Notes: generated by a model not told the origin, from the letters alone. Shown: positions 34,760-46,497, numbered from the stretch's first letter. The stretch is 64,000 nucleotides of DNA from Hygrocybe punicea (GCA_963556145.1 OY744461.1:4774001-4838000); one strand, 5' to 3'. Numbers and translations: made by a program.

Positions 34760-35990
34760 TAGTGATGCCGAAGTTCGGTTCGGTTCGGTTTTTTCGGTTT
34801 TTTGCAAAACCTGAACCGAAACCGCCGGTTCGGTTCAGCAAAATGCCGAACCGAAACTGAAACCGCTTCGAACCGTTTTTTAGCGTTCGGTTCGCGTTCA
34901 AACCCGGTTCAAACGCCGAACCGATTTGATTTAAAGCTTCTCCTACCTGTCAGCTTCATTTTGATCCCCTGATCATCCAAAACGGTCAAGTATTGAGTGA
35001 GTTATGATTAAAATAACTTTTATTCACAATGGGAGGACATCCATAACATATCTTTTATTCGGATATAGTTTCCCCCATGTTGGGATGAGATTCCAACACT
35101 GCAAAGACCCCAGAAAAACATTTGAACTCCCCACCCTAAACGGGGTACAGATATAATACAGAGATGTGATATCTATTGGAGGGGGTTGACCCTCTGAATA
35201 GACTACAAAAACTATTTTCAAGGTCCGACCTCCTGAAGTGGGCTATGCCGATCACTGGCATGTCATCTATTGGTTCCATCAACGATCCCAAACTGATATA
35301 AGCAAAGCGGTTCCAACCCCAACTGGCACCCTGTTTATTGCCCAGAATATTTTTATCGTTACGGATGTCCTCCCAATATATAGATTGTGATTTTAAAAAA
35401 TGAAAATAGCATTATAAGTAAAATAGGTAAAATTACCAAATTATTTGAGTACATTACCCTCATCAAAAGGTAATGGGTTCTCTGTTAACATTAATTAATA
35501 TAATCAATATCCACTCACCTATTGGACCAACTTGGAATTTCTGCATAATTGGTTACAAATTGAAGTCAGTTTAATGAGTGACCAGATATTGGTTAAATTA
35601 ACTAATCTTAGCAGAGGACCAATTATCATTTAGTGTGGGCAATGTACTAAAATAATTTGGTAATTTTATCTATTTTATTTATAATGTTATTGCCATTTTT
35701 AAAATCCAATATATATATATATTGTGAGTAAAAGTTGTTTTAATCATAACTCACTCAATACTTGACTGTTTTGGATGTTCAGGGGATCAAAATGACGGGA
35801 AGAACCGTATCTATCGGTTCGCGGTTCGAACCGGGTTCAAACGCGGTTCAGAACCGCTCAAAACCACAGAACTGCAAACCGAACCATCGGTTTCGGTTCA
35901 GCATTTGGCTGAACCAAACCGGGTTTTTTGGTTCAGTTTGCGGTTCAAACCGGGTTCGGACCGGTTCTGAACTGAACTTTGGCATCACTA
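34760..35990. mobile_element. hAT-like element, GGTTCG-hexamer type, in the DDE-like gene
   Basis: 1,231 bp with ends TAGTGATGCCGAAGTTCGG / GAACTTTGGCATCACTA and an exact 8-bp duplication ATTTCTGC (34752-34759 and 35991-35998). Inside the hexamer arrays is an inverted pair containing CAAGTATTGAGTGAGTTATG (about 34987-35006 and, inverted, near 35740-35760). The same core sequence occurs in the GGGTAC-type elements at 39888-40203 and 42440-42758. Two smaller foldbacks are nested in its centre. Confidence 0.9.
35028..35715. mobile_element. Two small foldback elements nested in the hAT-like element
   Basis: The first (about 35030-35376) has inverted ends GGGAGGACATCC.TAAC and shares its left part with 30335-30470. 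The second (about 35385-35715) has inverted ends around AAAATAGCATTATAAGTAAA and, inverted, TTTATTTATAATGTTATTGC, with an AT-rich interior. Both lack coding sequence. They lie between the two halves of the hAT core palindrome, so they arrived after it. Confidence 0.6.
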
Positions 35991-36428
35991 ATTTCTGCTG
36001 AGGGAGAACTTCTCAAATTTACCAGTCTGTGGAGTCCACTTGATTTTATGGTATATAGATTACTTATGCCGTTATTTGTACAGGTTCCTTGGTATCCTAC
36101 GGTGGCAAAATGCCCCATCCACTCCGTGCAAAAGCTGATGGCCAGATGGTTTATGCTGTTCCTCTCATTATATTCACGGATGACGTGTCTGGCAATATCT
36201 CGAAACAGTGGAACAAATACCACGATGTCTATATGTCAAATGCGAACATGCCTGGAGAAATGCTTGAGAAAGAGTTCTGTGTACGGTTTGTGAGCTCCTC
36301 TCCACATGCAAGTCCAATGGAGCTTATCAGAGCAATGAGGAATTCGGTGTGGTGTGGTTCGAAGGTCTCTACTGCAGTAGACCCAGTAGTTTTTGTTAAC
36401 CCAATCGCAGATATAGTTGCAAAAGGTA

Positions 36429-37225
36429 GGTACACATAACCCAGTTGCTTGCTGGGGGGGTAGGTTAACCCAAAAGACAGCTCTTGCTGGGGAAATGTGG
36501 GGTGGTAGGTTGACCCAGGTACAGCTCTTGCTGGTCAAGAGTGGCTGGGTGGGTCAACCCAGTGTCAGCTCTGCCATGGGGTAGGTTAACCCAGGACAGC
36601 TATTCTGGATTGGTTGGTTGACCCAGGTCCAGTTGTTCAAGCAATGTGGGTTGACCTGGCTGCAGCTATTGCTGCAGCACTGGGTTGACCCAGGCCCAGC
36701 ACTTCCTGCAGGGTAGGGTGGCTGGGGTCCAGGTATTGCTGCAGCACTGGGTTGACCAGGTTTCAGCTATTGCTACAGCACTGGGTTGACCCGGATCCAG
36801 CACTTGCTGTGGGCGTTGGGTTGACCAGGATCCAGCTATTGCTGCAGCACTGGGTTGACCAGGATCCAGCTATTGCTGCAGGCTTGGGTTAACCCAGGTC
36901 CAGATATTGCTGCAGCGCCAGGTTGACCTGGATCGAGCACTTGCTGTGGGGCTTGGGTTGAATGGGGTCCAGCTATTGCTGCAGCACTTGCTTTACTCAG
37001 GTCCAGCACTTGCTGTAGGGTAGGTTGACTGGCGTCCGGCCTGTCCTGTAGCATTGCATTGATTGCAGACCCACCAATGTAGCAGGATTGGGTACATGAG
37101 GGTCCAGCTATTGCTCCAATATTGCATTGACATGGCCCTGCTCTTGCTGCAGCATTCGGTTGACCCTGGCCCAGCTCCCACTACAGCATTGACTTGACCA
37201 GGGTCCAGCTTTTGCTGCAGTGTGG
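36429..37225. repeat. 34-bp minisatellite, left arm
   Basis: About 20 irregular 34-35-bp units of the form CCAGCTATTGCTGCAGCACT followed by GGGTTGACCCAGGT. Many contain the palindromes GGGTTGACCC or GGGTTAACCC. The right arm carries the same array inverted (about 40930-41755). Transposase-binding sites in subterminal repeats are known from several DNA transposon superfamilies, so such a role is possible but not shown. Confidence 0.85.
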
Positions 37226-37944
37226 GCCCATGTCAGTGCAACGGCTTGCACCACATCTCACTCTGCCTGCATGTATTTAATGTTGACAGCATTGACAGAG
37301 CTCACAGCAGCTCAAGCCAATATTTATTCAGAAACTGCCATATATATAAAATAATCAAAATATTTCAATCTGTACTGAACATAAATGTACCATGTAATAT
37401 AATTTGAATGCACTTATTAAAAGCACAGGGAATAGCAAAATTACACAATTATTATTTTGACAATGCACAATATCTTACTTTTACTATCAGCTATCAGCCA
37501 TTACAGGAGTTACTTATCCCTAATGACAATCTATGGCAAAACCAGAAATTACCCTATTTGGAATATTGTGCTTTTCTTTTTAATATTGCTCAATTCTCTA
37601 TTGGAATATATATAACCTCACTATTACTTTAAAATACACACATTCATTCAATGATTATTAAAATACATAATTAAATAGTAAAGGGCAGGAGGCAGGTGGG
37701 TGGGTGTGGAGTGGGAGGAAGGTGGGAGATGGAGTGGAGGAAGGTGCGAGTGGGAGAAGGGAGTGGGAGTGGGAGATGGAGTGGAGGAAGGTGCGAGTGG
37801 GAGTGGAGGAAGGTGGGAGTGGGTGAAGGGAGTGGGAGTGGGAGAAGTAGGAAGGTGGGAAGGCAGGAGGGAAGGGCAGCAGGGAGAGGGAGAGGGAGAG
37901 GGAGAGGGAGAGGGAGAAGGAGTGGGAGGAGAGTGGGATGTACA

Positions 37945-38450
37945 TACCTGTTGCGTTCCCCTTGTCCTCATCATCTTCATCTACGTCCTCGTACCCGTCG
38001 TCTTCATCTTCATCTACGTCTCCGCCGTCCTGTCCCCATCATCACAGTCCCCGCGTTCCGGTCCCTGTCGTTCCCGTTCCCCTCATTCCCCTCGTCGTTG
38101 CCACCGTCCTTGTGGATGTCATCATCCCCCCCAGTCCTCGTTGTCCGCTGGATCGTCATCGTTGTCTCCATCATCCTGTCATCTCCTCGCTGGCTGTCTC
38201 CATCCCCGTCCCCATCCTCTGGCTCGTATGTGCCCTTGCCATTGTCATTGCCGCTGTGGCTGTCTCAGCCATCTGTCTTGGTCGTTGGCGCATCCTCGTA
38301 CCCGGCCTCGTGGCCTTGTTTCTGTGGCCATTTTCATCAGCATCCGTTCTGTTTGCTGGGGTGGCTGTGGCATTGTTTTCTGGGCTGGTGTTGGTTGCGG
38401 TTCGGGTTCACCTGTGTTTGTCGTGGGTGTAGGTGCAATCATTAATGATC
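37945..38450 (-). other. Low-complexity gene-like module, left half of the element centre
   Basis: On the minus strand, from about 38442, codons encode MIAPTPTTNTGEPEPQPTPA, then Gln/Pro-rich and Asp/Glu/Gly-type repeats, ending at AACAG with a candidate 5' splice site GTATGT (37945-37940) that leads into the CTCC-rich arm. It is divergent from the module at 39390-39873. No known protein is encoded; transcription is unproven. Confidence 0.4.
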
Positions 38451-39389
38451 ATTAGCACACAACTCACACAAAAAAATTACAAAAAGACCTACCTCGGGTA
38501 CTCTTCTGCACCTGTTTCGTGTTGTTGAAAATGAACTTAACAAAGGAGTCGAACTCCAACTGGCAGTTGCTGACTTCCCAAATGGGTTCGAGTTGCCAAA
38601 CATGGAAGTGTGGCTGAAGTTTTTGAATCTTCTGGCATGCATAACAAGGCATGTATACCCCAAGTGAGACCCTCAAAAGATGTAAATATAGTATACCTAC
38701 TCTCATCTCAAATTTGGTATTTTATTTGGCCCTGCATAAAGAGCTATTCACAATTTATTCCATTCCTCTGCCAGAATTTGTCCCTTAATGATCTAACTTT
38801 GTCTTAAAAGTCTGGAATTAATCTAATGAGTACTTGAATAAGTACTCATTGTGGTACAAATAAGTGCCTGATTGTTGGTGGACCAGGACCTATGTTGCAG
38901 CCAGCAAATGCACAGAATTGTGCATTGTGGCTGGGCCACATCTCAAAGTCAAAATCCAAACTAGCTGCTTTACTTTGAACCTGTCATTTCTTGGCTACAA
39001 CAGATGTCTGGGACCACCAAGTGCCAGGCACTGATTATCAATACAATAGATATTTTACATAGTAGTCTCACAATTATTCTCATATTTTTCAGAGCAATAT
39101 TGGTAATGTTGCACCTTAAGGGTCTGAATTTGGCAGGGAGGTATCAATGAATCATGGATATCTCTCTATGTAGGCCACAATAAAATACAAAATTTGGGGA
39201 GGATGTAGTTAGAGGCTAATTCTATCCCTACATGGTCTTAAATGTGTTACACAGTTGTTGTGCTCCATGCAATTACACTGAGAAAAGTAAGATCTTGGTT
39301 ACATATAAGGCAACTCATGCCCATTTGGGCAATCGGCAACCTCCGGCGTGGGTTAAAATCATCACTTACTCCACGATGCATCCACAAGA
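38451..39389. other. Central spacer of the 5.4-kb element
   Basis: Unique AT-balanced DNA between the two divergent modules, with only short ORFs. If the modules are transcribed, this would be their shared upstream region. No recognisable promoter motif stands out. Confidence 0.4.
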
Positions 39390-39873
39390 ATGGCGACAGC
39401 AACAACATCAAGTAGCAGGTAAGTAGAAGTCTCAAAACTTACTATCTATTACTATGCTAACTAATATTGTTATTTTTATGTAGAAATTTCTCACTGCCGT
39501 GCCGGGAATGCCCCGCAACATGCACACGTCACGTCAACGCCCAACTCAAGGGCTGAAACAACAGATGGCACGCAACGACGATGACAAAGACGACGAGGGC
39601 AGAGACGGCTGGCCAGGGGACGACGATGGGACAGAGAAGGATAGCGATGGGATGAATGGACGATGGAGATGACGACTGGACAAAGAAGGATAGCGACAGG
39701 ACAACAGGATGATGGGGATGAGAATGACCATCAGGGGATGACAACGACCATCCAGGACGACGACAACCATCCAGGGGACAACAAGGACGACGATGGGTAT
39801 GGAGCCGTGGATGACAACAACGAGGATGGCGGAGATGCAGACAATGAGGACAAGGACGACGGGAACGAGAGAG
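39390..39873 (+). other. Low-complexity gene-like module, right half of the element centre
   Basis: Plus-strand ATGGCGACAGCAACAACATC (39391) leads into a candidate intron with GTAAGT donor (39420), a CTAAC branch site and TATGTAG acceptor (39484). Then come Asp/Glu-rich GAC/GAT codon repeats to about 39870, ending AGAG and a candidate donor GTATGT (39874). In the spliced frame I tried, a stop follows soon, so coding is doubtful even though the splice signals are good. Confidence 0.4.
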
Positions 39874-39887
39874 GTATGTACATCCCA

Positions 39888-40203
39888 CTAGTGAATGGCA
39901 TGGGTAACCCGTGGGTATTGGCGCTGTACCCGTACCCGTACCCGCAGCTACCCCTACCCGTGATCCGGGGGGTTTACCCGTCATTTTGAGCCGCGGATCG
40001 TCTAAAACTGTCAAGTATTGAGTGAGTTATGATCGAAACAATGAAGAATGATTGTTTTGATCATAACTCACCCAATACTTGACCGTTTTGGATGATCCAG
40101 GGCTTAAAATAACGCTCACGGGTAGGGGAATCGTACCTGTTCCAGTACCCGCAGCTACCTTTACCCGTGACCCGTGCGGGTCGCCATACCCGTGCCATTC
40201 ACT
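39888..40203. mobile_element. hAT-like MITE, GGGTAC-hexamer type
   Basis: 316 bp with inverted ends AGTGAATGGCA.GGGTA, CCCGTA hexamer arrays and a central inverted repeat around CAAGTATTGAGTGAGTTATG. It is flanked by the exact 8-bp duplication ACATCCCA (39880-39887 and 40204-40211). It sits at the inner edge of the right arm of the 5.4-kb element. The left arm has no counterpart, so it inserted after the arms were formed. Confidence 0.9.
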
Positions 40204-40929
40204 ACATCCCATGCCTACTCCCACTCTTCCTCCCTCTCCATCTCTGTCTCTGTCTCCATCTCCATCTCCGTCTTCGTCTCCCTCTCTCTCCATCTCCATC
40301 TCCATCTCCCTCTCTCTCCGTCTCCGTCTCCATCTCCCTCCTGCCCTTCCCTCCTCCCCTCCCTCCTTACCCTTCTCCCACTCCCACTCCCTTCTCCCAC
40401 TCGCACCTTCCTCCACTCCATCTCCCACCTTCCTCCCACTCCACACCCACCCACCTGCCTCCTGCCCTTTACTATTTAATTATGTATTTTAATAATCATT
40501 GAATGAATGTGTGTATTTTAAAGTAATAGTGAGGTTATATATATTCCAATAGAGAATTGAGCAATATTAAAAAGAAAAGCACAATATTCCAAATAGGGTA
40601 ATTTCTGGTTTTGCCATAGATTGTCATTAGGGATAAGTAACTCCTGTAATGGCTGATAGCTGATAGTAAAAGTAAGATATTGTGCATTGTCAAAATAATA
40701 ATTGTGTAATTTTGCTATTCCCTGTGCTTTTAATAAGTGCATTCAAATTATATTACATGGTACATTTATGTTCAGTACAGATTGAAATATTTTGATTATT
40801 TTATATATATGGCAGTTTCTGAATAAATATTGGCTTGAGCTGCTGTGAGCTCTGTCAATGCTGTCAACATTAAATACATGCAGGCAGAGTGAGATGTGGT
40901 GCAAGCCGTTGCACTGACATGGGCCCACA

Positions 40930-41755
40930 CTGCAGCAAAAGCTGGACCCTGGTCAAGTCAATGCTGTAGTGGGAGCTGGGCCAGGGTCAACCGAATGCTG
41001 CAGCAAGAGCAGGGCCATGTCAATGCAATATTGGAGCAATAGCTGGACCCTCATGTACCCAATCCTGCTACATTGGTGGGTCTGCAATCAATGCAATGCT
41101 ACAGGACAGGCCGGACGCCAGTCAACCTACCCTACAGCAAGTGCTGGACCTGAGTAAAGCAAGTGCTGCAGCAATAGCTGGACCCCATTCAACCCAAGCC
41201 CCACAGCAAGTGCTCGATCCAGGTCAACCTGGCGCTGCAGCAATATCTGGACCTGGGTTAACCCAAGCCTGCAGCAATAGCTGGATCCTGGTCAACCCAG
41301 TGCTGCAGCAATAGCTGGATCCTGGTCAACCCAACGCCCACAGCAAGTGCTGGATCCGGGTCAATCCAGTGCTGTAGCAATAGCTGAAACCTGGTCAACC
41401 CAGTGCTGCAGCAATACCTGGACCCCAGCCACCCTACCCTGCAGAAAGTGCTGGGCCTGGGTCAACCCAGTGCTGCAGCAACAGCTGGACCCAGGTCAAT
41501 CCAAGCCTTCAGCAAGAGCTGGTCCATGGTCAACCCACATTGCTTGAACAACTGGACCTGGGTCAACCCAACCAATCCAGAATAGCTGTCCTGGGTTAAC
41601 CTACCCCATGGCAGAGCTGACACCGGGTTGACCCACCCAGCCACCCTTGACCAGCAAGATCTGTACCTGGGTCAACCTACCACCCCACATTTCCCCAGCA
41701 AGAGCTGTCTTTTGGGTTAACCTACCCCCCCAGCAAGCAACTGGGCTATGTGTAC
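40930..41755. repeat. 34-bp minisatellite, right arm
   Basis: Inverted counterpart of the left-arm array, with matching order of unit variants. The conservation of variant order between arms means the arms were copied or converted as a block. Confidence 0.85.
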
Positions 41756-42439
41756 CTACCTTTTGCAACTATATCTGCAATTGGGTTAACCAAAACAACT
41801 GGGTCTACTGTCTACTGATATAAACACCACTGATAAAGATTCAAACTGCAGGAAAGCTGTGGAATCAGGTGTGCTTGTGTACGACTGCAAAAACGACAAA
41901 GAAGTACTCCTCTGCCCTTATGGACTCTTCTTGGCAGGTGATAATCCGATGCAGGTGCAAGAATGTAGCCATGGAGGTTTAAAATGTAATTATTTTTGTT
42001 GGACATGCAAGGTTGGGGGTACCACAGAGTACAAGGAAACTGATGAAGGTTACCAAAGTATTTTCAAAGGTAGTCTTCCCTCTTACCATAAAGAGTGCTC
42101 TGTGACATATCTGACAGGCTGCGGAGCATTGCACTCCAGAAGACACCAGGGCGCAGATATGCGAACAAATATGACTTGCAACCCTCTCAAGTGGCACTGA
42201 CATGGTCAAGAGTGCCCTGGCTTCGATGGGCATAAGAGATACCACAACAGCGTCAATCATCGACTGTTTGCTTAGTATGGGCAAGTCACTCAGGAAACGT
42301 CAAGCTGGCAAGCCTGCAATGTCAGAGGAGCAAATCCAGGCAACATTGATGTGGGAGTTGGAAGAGTGATTACCAAACTGTTCAATTAATCCGTTGATAG
42401 GGATGCCAGGTATGTGTCAGCTAGTATCCCGAATGAAAC

Positions 42440-42758
42440 TAGGCAATGCCACGGGTATACCCGCGGGTATTCAAGGCCCTACCCGTACCCGTACCCGCGG
42501 CTACCCGTACCCATGATCCTGCGGGTTTACCCGTCATTTTGAGCCTGGGATCATCCAAAATGGTCAAGTATTGAGTAAGATATGATCAAAACACTATATT
42601 TCAGTGTTTTAATCATATCTCAGTCAATACTTGGCCGATTTGGATGATCCCGGGCTCGAATTAAAGCTGACGGGTATGGGAATCCACACCCGTACCCGTA
42701 CCCGTTGATACCCGTACCCGTAACCCGTGCAGGTTACCCAAACCCGCGTCATTCCCTA
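42440..42758. mobile_element. hAT-like MITE inside an intron
   Basis: 319 bp with ends TAGGCAATGCCACGGGTA / (inverted) TAGGGAATGACGCGGGTT, CCCGTA arrays and the same CAAGTATTGAGT.AG.TATG palindromic core. Flanks AATGAAAC (42432-42439) and AAAGAAAC (42759-42766) agree at 7 of 8 bases. It lies within the intron 42410-42787 (GTATGT donor, GTAG acceptor). Without the MITE and one duplicate the intron would be 51 nt, the usual size here. Confidence 0.85.
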
Positions 42759-45605
42759 AAAGAAACGCTGGTTTACGAGCAACGTAGGCATAAATATTCA
42801 CATGGACACACCGACTGAGATATTGCACACCATCTTACTCGGCATTGTCAAATATTTCTGAGCCCAAACCATTGTCATTTTAGAAAAGTCGCATTCAATG
42901 ACGACTTTCCAGGCACGGCTGAACTCTATAGATGCCGACAGTCTCAATGCACCAAGCCTTAATGCTGACTATATTTGCAGATACAAGGGCAGCCTGATTG
43001 GAAAACACTTTAAGAGTCTTGCTCAAGTGATGCCATTTTTAATCTATGATCTTGTCCCATGTACTGTACTTGATGGCTAGACCACTATTGGAGCTCTCAT
43101 TGTCCTGCTTTGGCATACAGATGTGCGATACACCGAAGAATATCTAGTGCAGCTTTGCTACATCTACTCCAGCTGGAATACTTATTTTATATCAAGCAGA
43201 GTTATCACGCATCATTTAAGATTTTCTCAATATTGCCACTCAATGTGCACCAAGCATCTTGATCAGCAAGCCAAAACTTCACTTCCTCGTCCACCTTGTA
43301 GCTTATATCCATCGATTTGGACCAGCAATTATCTTCTCTACAGAGCACTACGAGTCCTTTAACCATGTATTCCGCTTAACATGCATTTACAGCAACCAGC
43401 AATCCCCCAGTCTCGACACGTGCAATACCTTTGCTTCTCAGGACATCATCAAACATATTGCCACCAGGGTTTCTGGTTTGATCCTACCGTGAAGACTTGG
43501 GTTCAAGCTGGAAAGGATATTTGCCAGTACGTCAAGGAACACCCTCAAGTGGCATGCAGGCTGGGGCTCCATGAGGACATGCCCCCAAAAGAAACCTGTA
43601 TGTCCATTCACCTCTTTGATCAATGCCCATCATCAATATATTCCAGATCATGCGAAGCTTGTCCTGCTCATCCTCATAAATGGCAAGTACAAGCGCCCTG
43701 CTCCTGTCTCATGGAGTCAAACACTTTGTTCTAAAATTGTAGGGTCGTTGTCTCAGGCAGCTCCTCCCATGCAGTCATGGTTCCACCAGGCACAGTCGTT
43801 TGTTGCTCTCAATGGTGAGAGAATCTCGATTGGGAGTCATGTCATCTTTCAGGACTCCTCAGACTCCCCAGTATGTTTATTCTGTTGTCTTTTGACAAAT
43901 GCTGATGTATGAGAAAGTTGTCAACCAGCTGGATCAATGAAATCCTCGTGGGTGAGGTTGGCCCACAAGTAGCTGCTTACATAGCTGTTCAGCCATTAGA
44001 ATTCCTTCCCTCTCTTCACCCAACATACCGTTTGCCCTGCCTCAGGCCAACAGCAAGCCAAACAGTGATCAAACCAATGGTAAGCAGACTTTAGAACAGA
44101 TGTTCTGGGTGATTATAATTGTGACAGAGTATCGTGTTGGCTGTCAACATACAACACGACTGTGCTTCATCAGGGTGTACCCAGTCATCTCGCATATTTG
44201 ACAAGAAAGAAGGGACAAAGACCCAAATGATAGTGGTTCACTCATCTACAGATCAGTTCGTCCTGAACACTCATTCCTTACATTACTATCAACACATCAA
44301 GAGTGTGCTTCCTCCCAAGTGGACAACACTGGTTAGCGACCCAGTGACTGTACAAAAGGAAGCAGCAAGATGTTTACGGTCTACCAGGGCAAAAAAAAGG
44401 AGGCTGCACATCCTCCTGCTCCAGCCTCTGCTCCAGCTGGCCATCTGCAAAGTGCCTCCACCCCATTTACGGCCCTAGAGAGTGTTTCCACCATGGATGC
44501 CCCCATTGGCGACATTGCAATCCCAAGTTCTGCACCCCACTTTGAGCGCTCGTCCAAAGCCAAAGCCAGGGCTAAAGGGAAGGCCAACAATACATCAAGT
44601 AATCGAACAGCAGCTGTGGCTGGGAGCCAGCAAACAATGGCGAGCTTAACTGACATCCCCCTTCTCTTGATTTTCTGACGTCTCATCTAGAATACACCTC
44701 TTGCACCACAAAAATATGGATACCACCCATATGCATATAGTCAAATGACCCATCCACCAGCTGTACTCCCCACACTGCACCAATATTTATACACCAATAC
44801 CCCAACAATGCACCATCCATACACAGACAGATATGCTAGCCCTTCAGCGTCTGTGACCACACCCACTGTCTCACCTCATTTCTACACTTCCTTATTTCAT
44901 CCAAATCCTTACACGTCCCCTCTTAATTCCTTGACAACTACCTCAACTGCACCAAATATGTATCCTTATTCATCTGCCAGATAGTATTACAAAATTGATT
45001 ATGAAATTGTTCCATTTCTGGAAGCACAAGGCAATTTCAACATTTGTGGCTCGTGTCAGGTTCAACTCTTATAAAACGTCCCCCACAACCATTCTCTGAT
45101 GGCAAGAAAGCTCCCAGCCCCACAGGATCACCCCCATCAATGCGCGAAGTGTCATGCTAGTAGCATAACCTTCATGTCAACTCCCTATCGCCAAAAAATA
45201 AGCACCATGATGGGCACAGATCGTGGTCCCAAGAAATTCACTCGTCCCCACCTAGACATGATGATACAACAAGAATTGCAGCGTAGCGAAATTCCCCATG
45301 GTTCCTCGATTGGTTGAAACGCTCTTTCCCAATAAAGTCATACCAGCCACAATCCACGAAGCATTTCCAACAATTCTCAATCAAATGCGTGACAAAAGAG
45401 GTTGGACAAAGCTTCGGCACAAAAAATTTGGGACAAAGGGTGCCGAGACGAGATTGGTGACATTTTTCAACCTTGTTAACACCAAAATAACCAGTCTCCC
45501 TGGTTGGTCGCAGAAGAACCAAGGTCACATTTGGACTGCGCAATACTGCAGTGTGCCGCTAAAGGGTTTGGGTCCGAAGCAGAAACCGGTGATACAGTTT
45601 CCACG

Positions 45606-46338
45606 TCTATAACCCTGGATAAAGAGATAATAAAAGATGAAAATGTCGCAAAGGTGCGAATGGGACTTGGGACACTCCCAACAATAACGCAATAATGCGT
45701 GATAATATGCGCGATCAAATAAACAAACGCGAAGAGTCATGAGATAACGTGATATCGCAATGCAGTGACAAACAAGAATCAGAAGGCTTAGCTGGGTGTT
45801 CTAGATGACAGCGCGATACGCAGTGATGACACGACAAGACAAGGGTTCTACGCTATGACTTAGGTCGTGATAGTGGAGAGTACGCAACGAGAAAAGACGC
45901 AGATTTGAGTAGGAATGACTGGATCTTTAAACTTAAGATGCAAACTAGTGGAGAGGGGAGAACTGGGTTCTATGTTGTTTTTGCTACTACAAGATATTTT
46001 TTATATTCTAAAGAGATAGGGGTTTAAGGGTGGATGAGTGAAATAGAAATGCAGCGAGATATCGCATGAAAGCGATGAAACAGGAATGGAATAGTGAACG
46101 ATTTGAAATAACAGTGAATATCACATGAAAGTTGGCGAAAAGACGAAGATAAACCAGATGAATTACATTTCTGGTATCAGACTTGGTGTCTGAATGTATA
46201 GGACGTGTTTAATGGTCATGTTTCAGCGTATTGAGACCGGGTTGTGCGGTTAAGATACAGCGAAGATGTTGCAGTCATGCGCGCATCAATCGGTGTAAGT
46301 TGTGCAAGTCGCAGGCAGTGCGCTGATGTTTCACATGT
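45606..46338. other. Unidentified block between FunK1 exon 1 and the LTR element
   Basis: About 730 bp dense in GCGAT, CGATA and GTGATG-like motifs with stops in all frames. The kinase homology stops at its left edge and resumes only after the LTR element, so it is probably foreign to the gene and older than the LTR element nested at its right end. I found no terminal repeats. Confidence 0.4.
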
Positions 46339-46342
46339 ACGT

Positions 46343-46497
46343 TGGAGTGGTACGGAGATACCACTCCGAGGGCTAGCTGGAGAATCTCGCAGAAGAGCTG
46401 GCGAGGAAGGATGGATTCGGACTGACTACTGACAGGGATCTATCTACAACGAACCGTGGGAGCCTCGTCACGTGACTAGGCACTCGCTACTACTCCA
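46343..46497 (-). repeat. LTR (3' LTR with respect to the element)
   Basis: 155 bp, no difference seen against the other LTR. It contains an inverted TGGAGTGGTA / TACCACTCCG pair near its plus-strand start and GTCACGTGAC near its end. Promoter and polyadenylation signals cannot be assigned by eye. Confidence 0.9.

Larger units (their letters stand above)
36375..41810. mobile_element. 5.4-kb element with 1.6-kb inverted arms
   Basis: 5,436 bp starting CAGTAGACCCAGT and ending in its inverse, flanked by the 7-bp direct repeat TCTACTG (36368-36374 and 41811-41817). Deleting the element and one duplicate joins the host reading frame without a break (SKVST to DINTTDKDS). The arms (36375-37945 and 39873-41810, the latter holding a MITE) are almost identical: four ORF pairs have identical translations. 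Each arm holds, from the outside in, a unique stretch, a 34-bp minisatellite, about 450 bp of AT-rich sequence and a CTCC/GGAG tract. The 1.9-kb centre holds two divergent low-complexity gene-like modules. No transposase is visible. A 7-bp duplication fits neither hAT (8) nor Harbinger (3) exactly. Confidence 0.9.
34121..44984 (+). pseudogene. Decayed DDE-transposase-like gene, interrupted three times
   Basis: A member of a large protein family repeated in mushroom genomes, probably a Plavaka/CACTA-related DDE transposase; the exact family name is uncertain. Blocks in order: MLEWAKQLHTRGVL onward (34121-34605); MPHPLRAKADGQ with FTDDVSGNISKQWNKY (36109-36374); ESGVLVYDCKNDKEV, AGDNPMQVQECSHGG (41850-42200); GMPG, then INIHMDTPTEILHTILLG (42400-42860); ISKPKLHFLVHLVAYI and FSTEHYESFNHVF (43260-43490); and VNIQHDCASSGC (44137-44340). 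A Pro/Tyr-rich tail may follow to 44984. Candidate catalytic acids are the Asp of TDDVSGN, the Asp of GDNPMQ and the Glu of TEHYESFN. Introns at 42410-42787, 43871-43917 and 44080-44127 fit the frame. Stops (for example TGA replacing Trp near 42861) and frameshifts show decay. Confidence 0.75.

Noticed and set aside
36429..37225. CRISPR-like array
   Set aside because: The 34-bp units have no unique spacers, the repeats are diverged, and the genome is eukaryotic.
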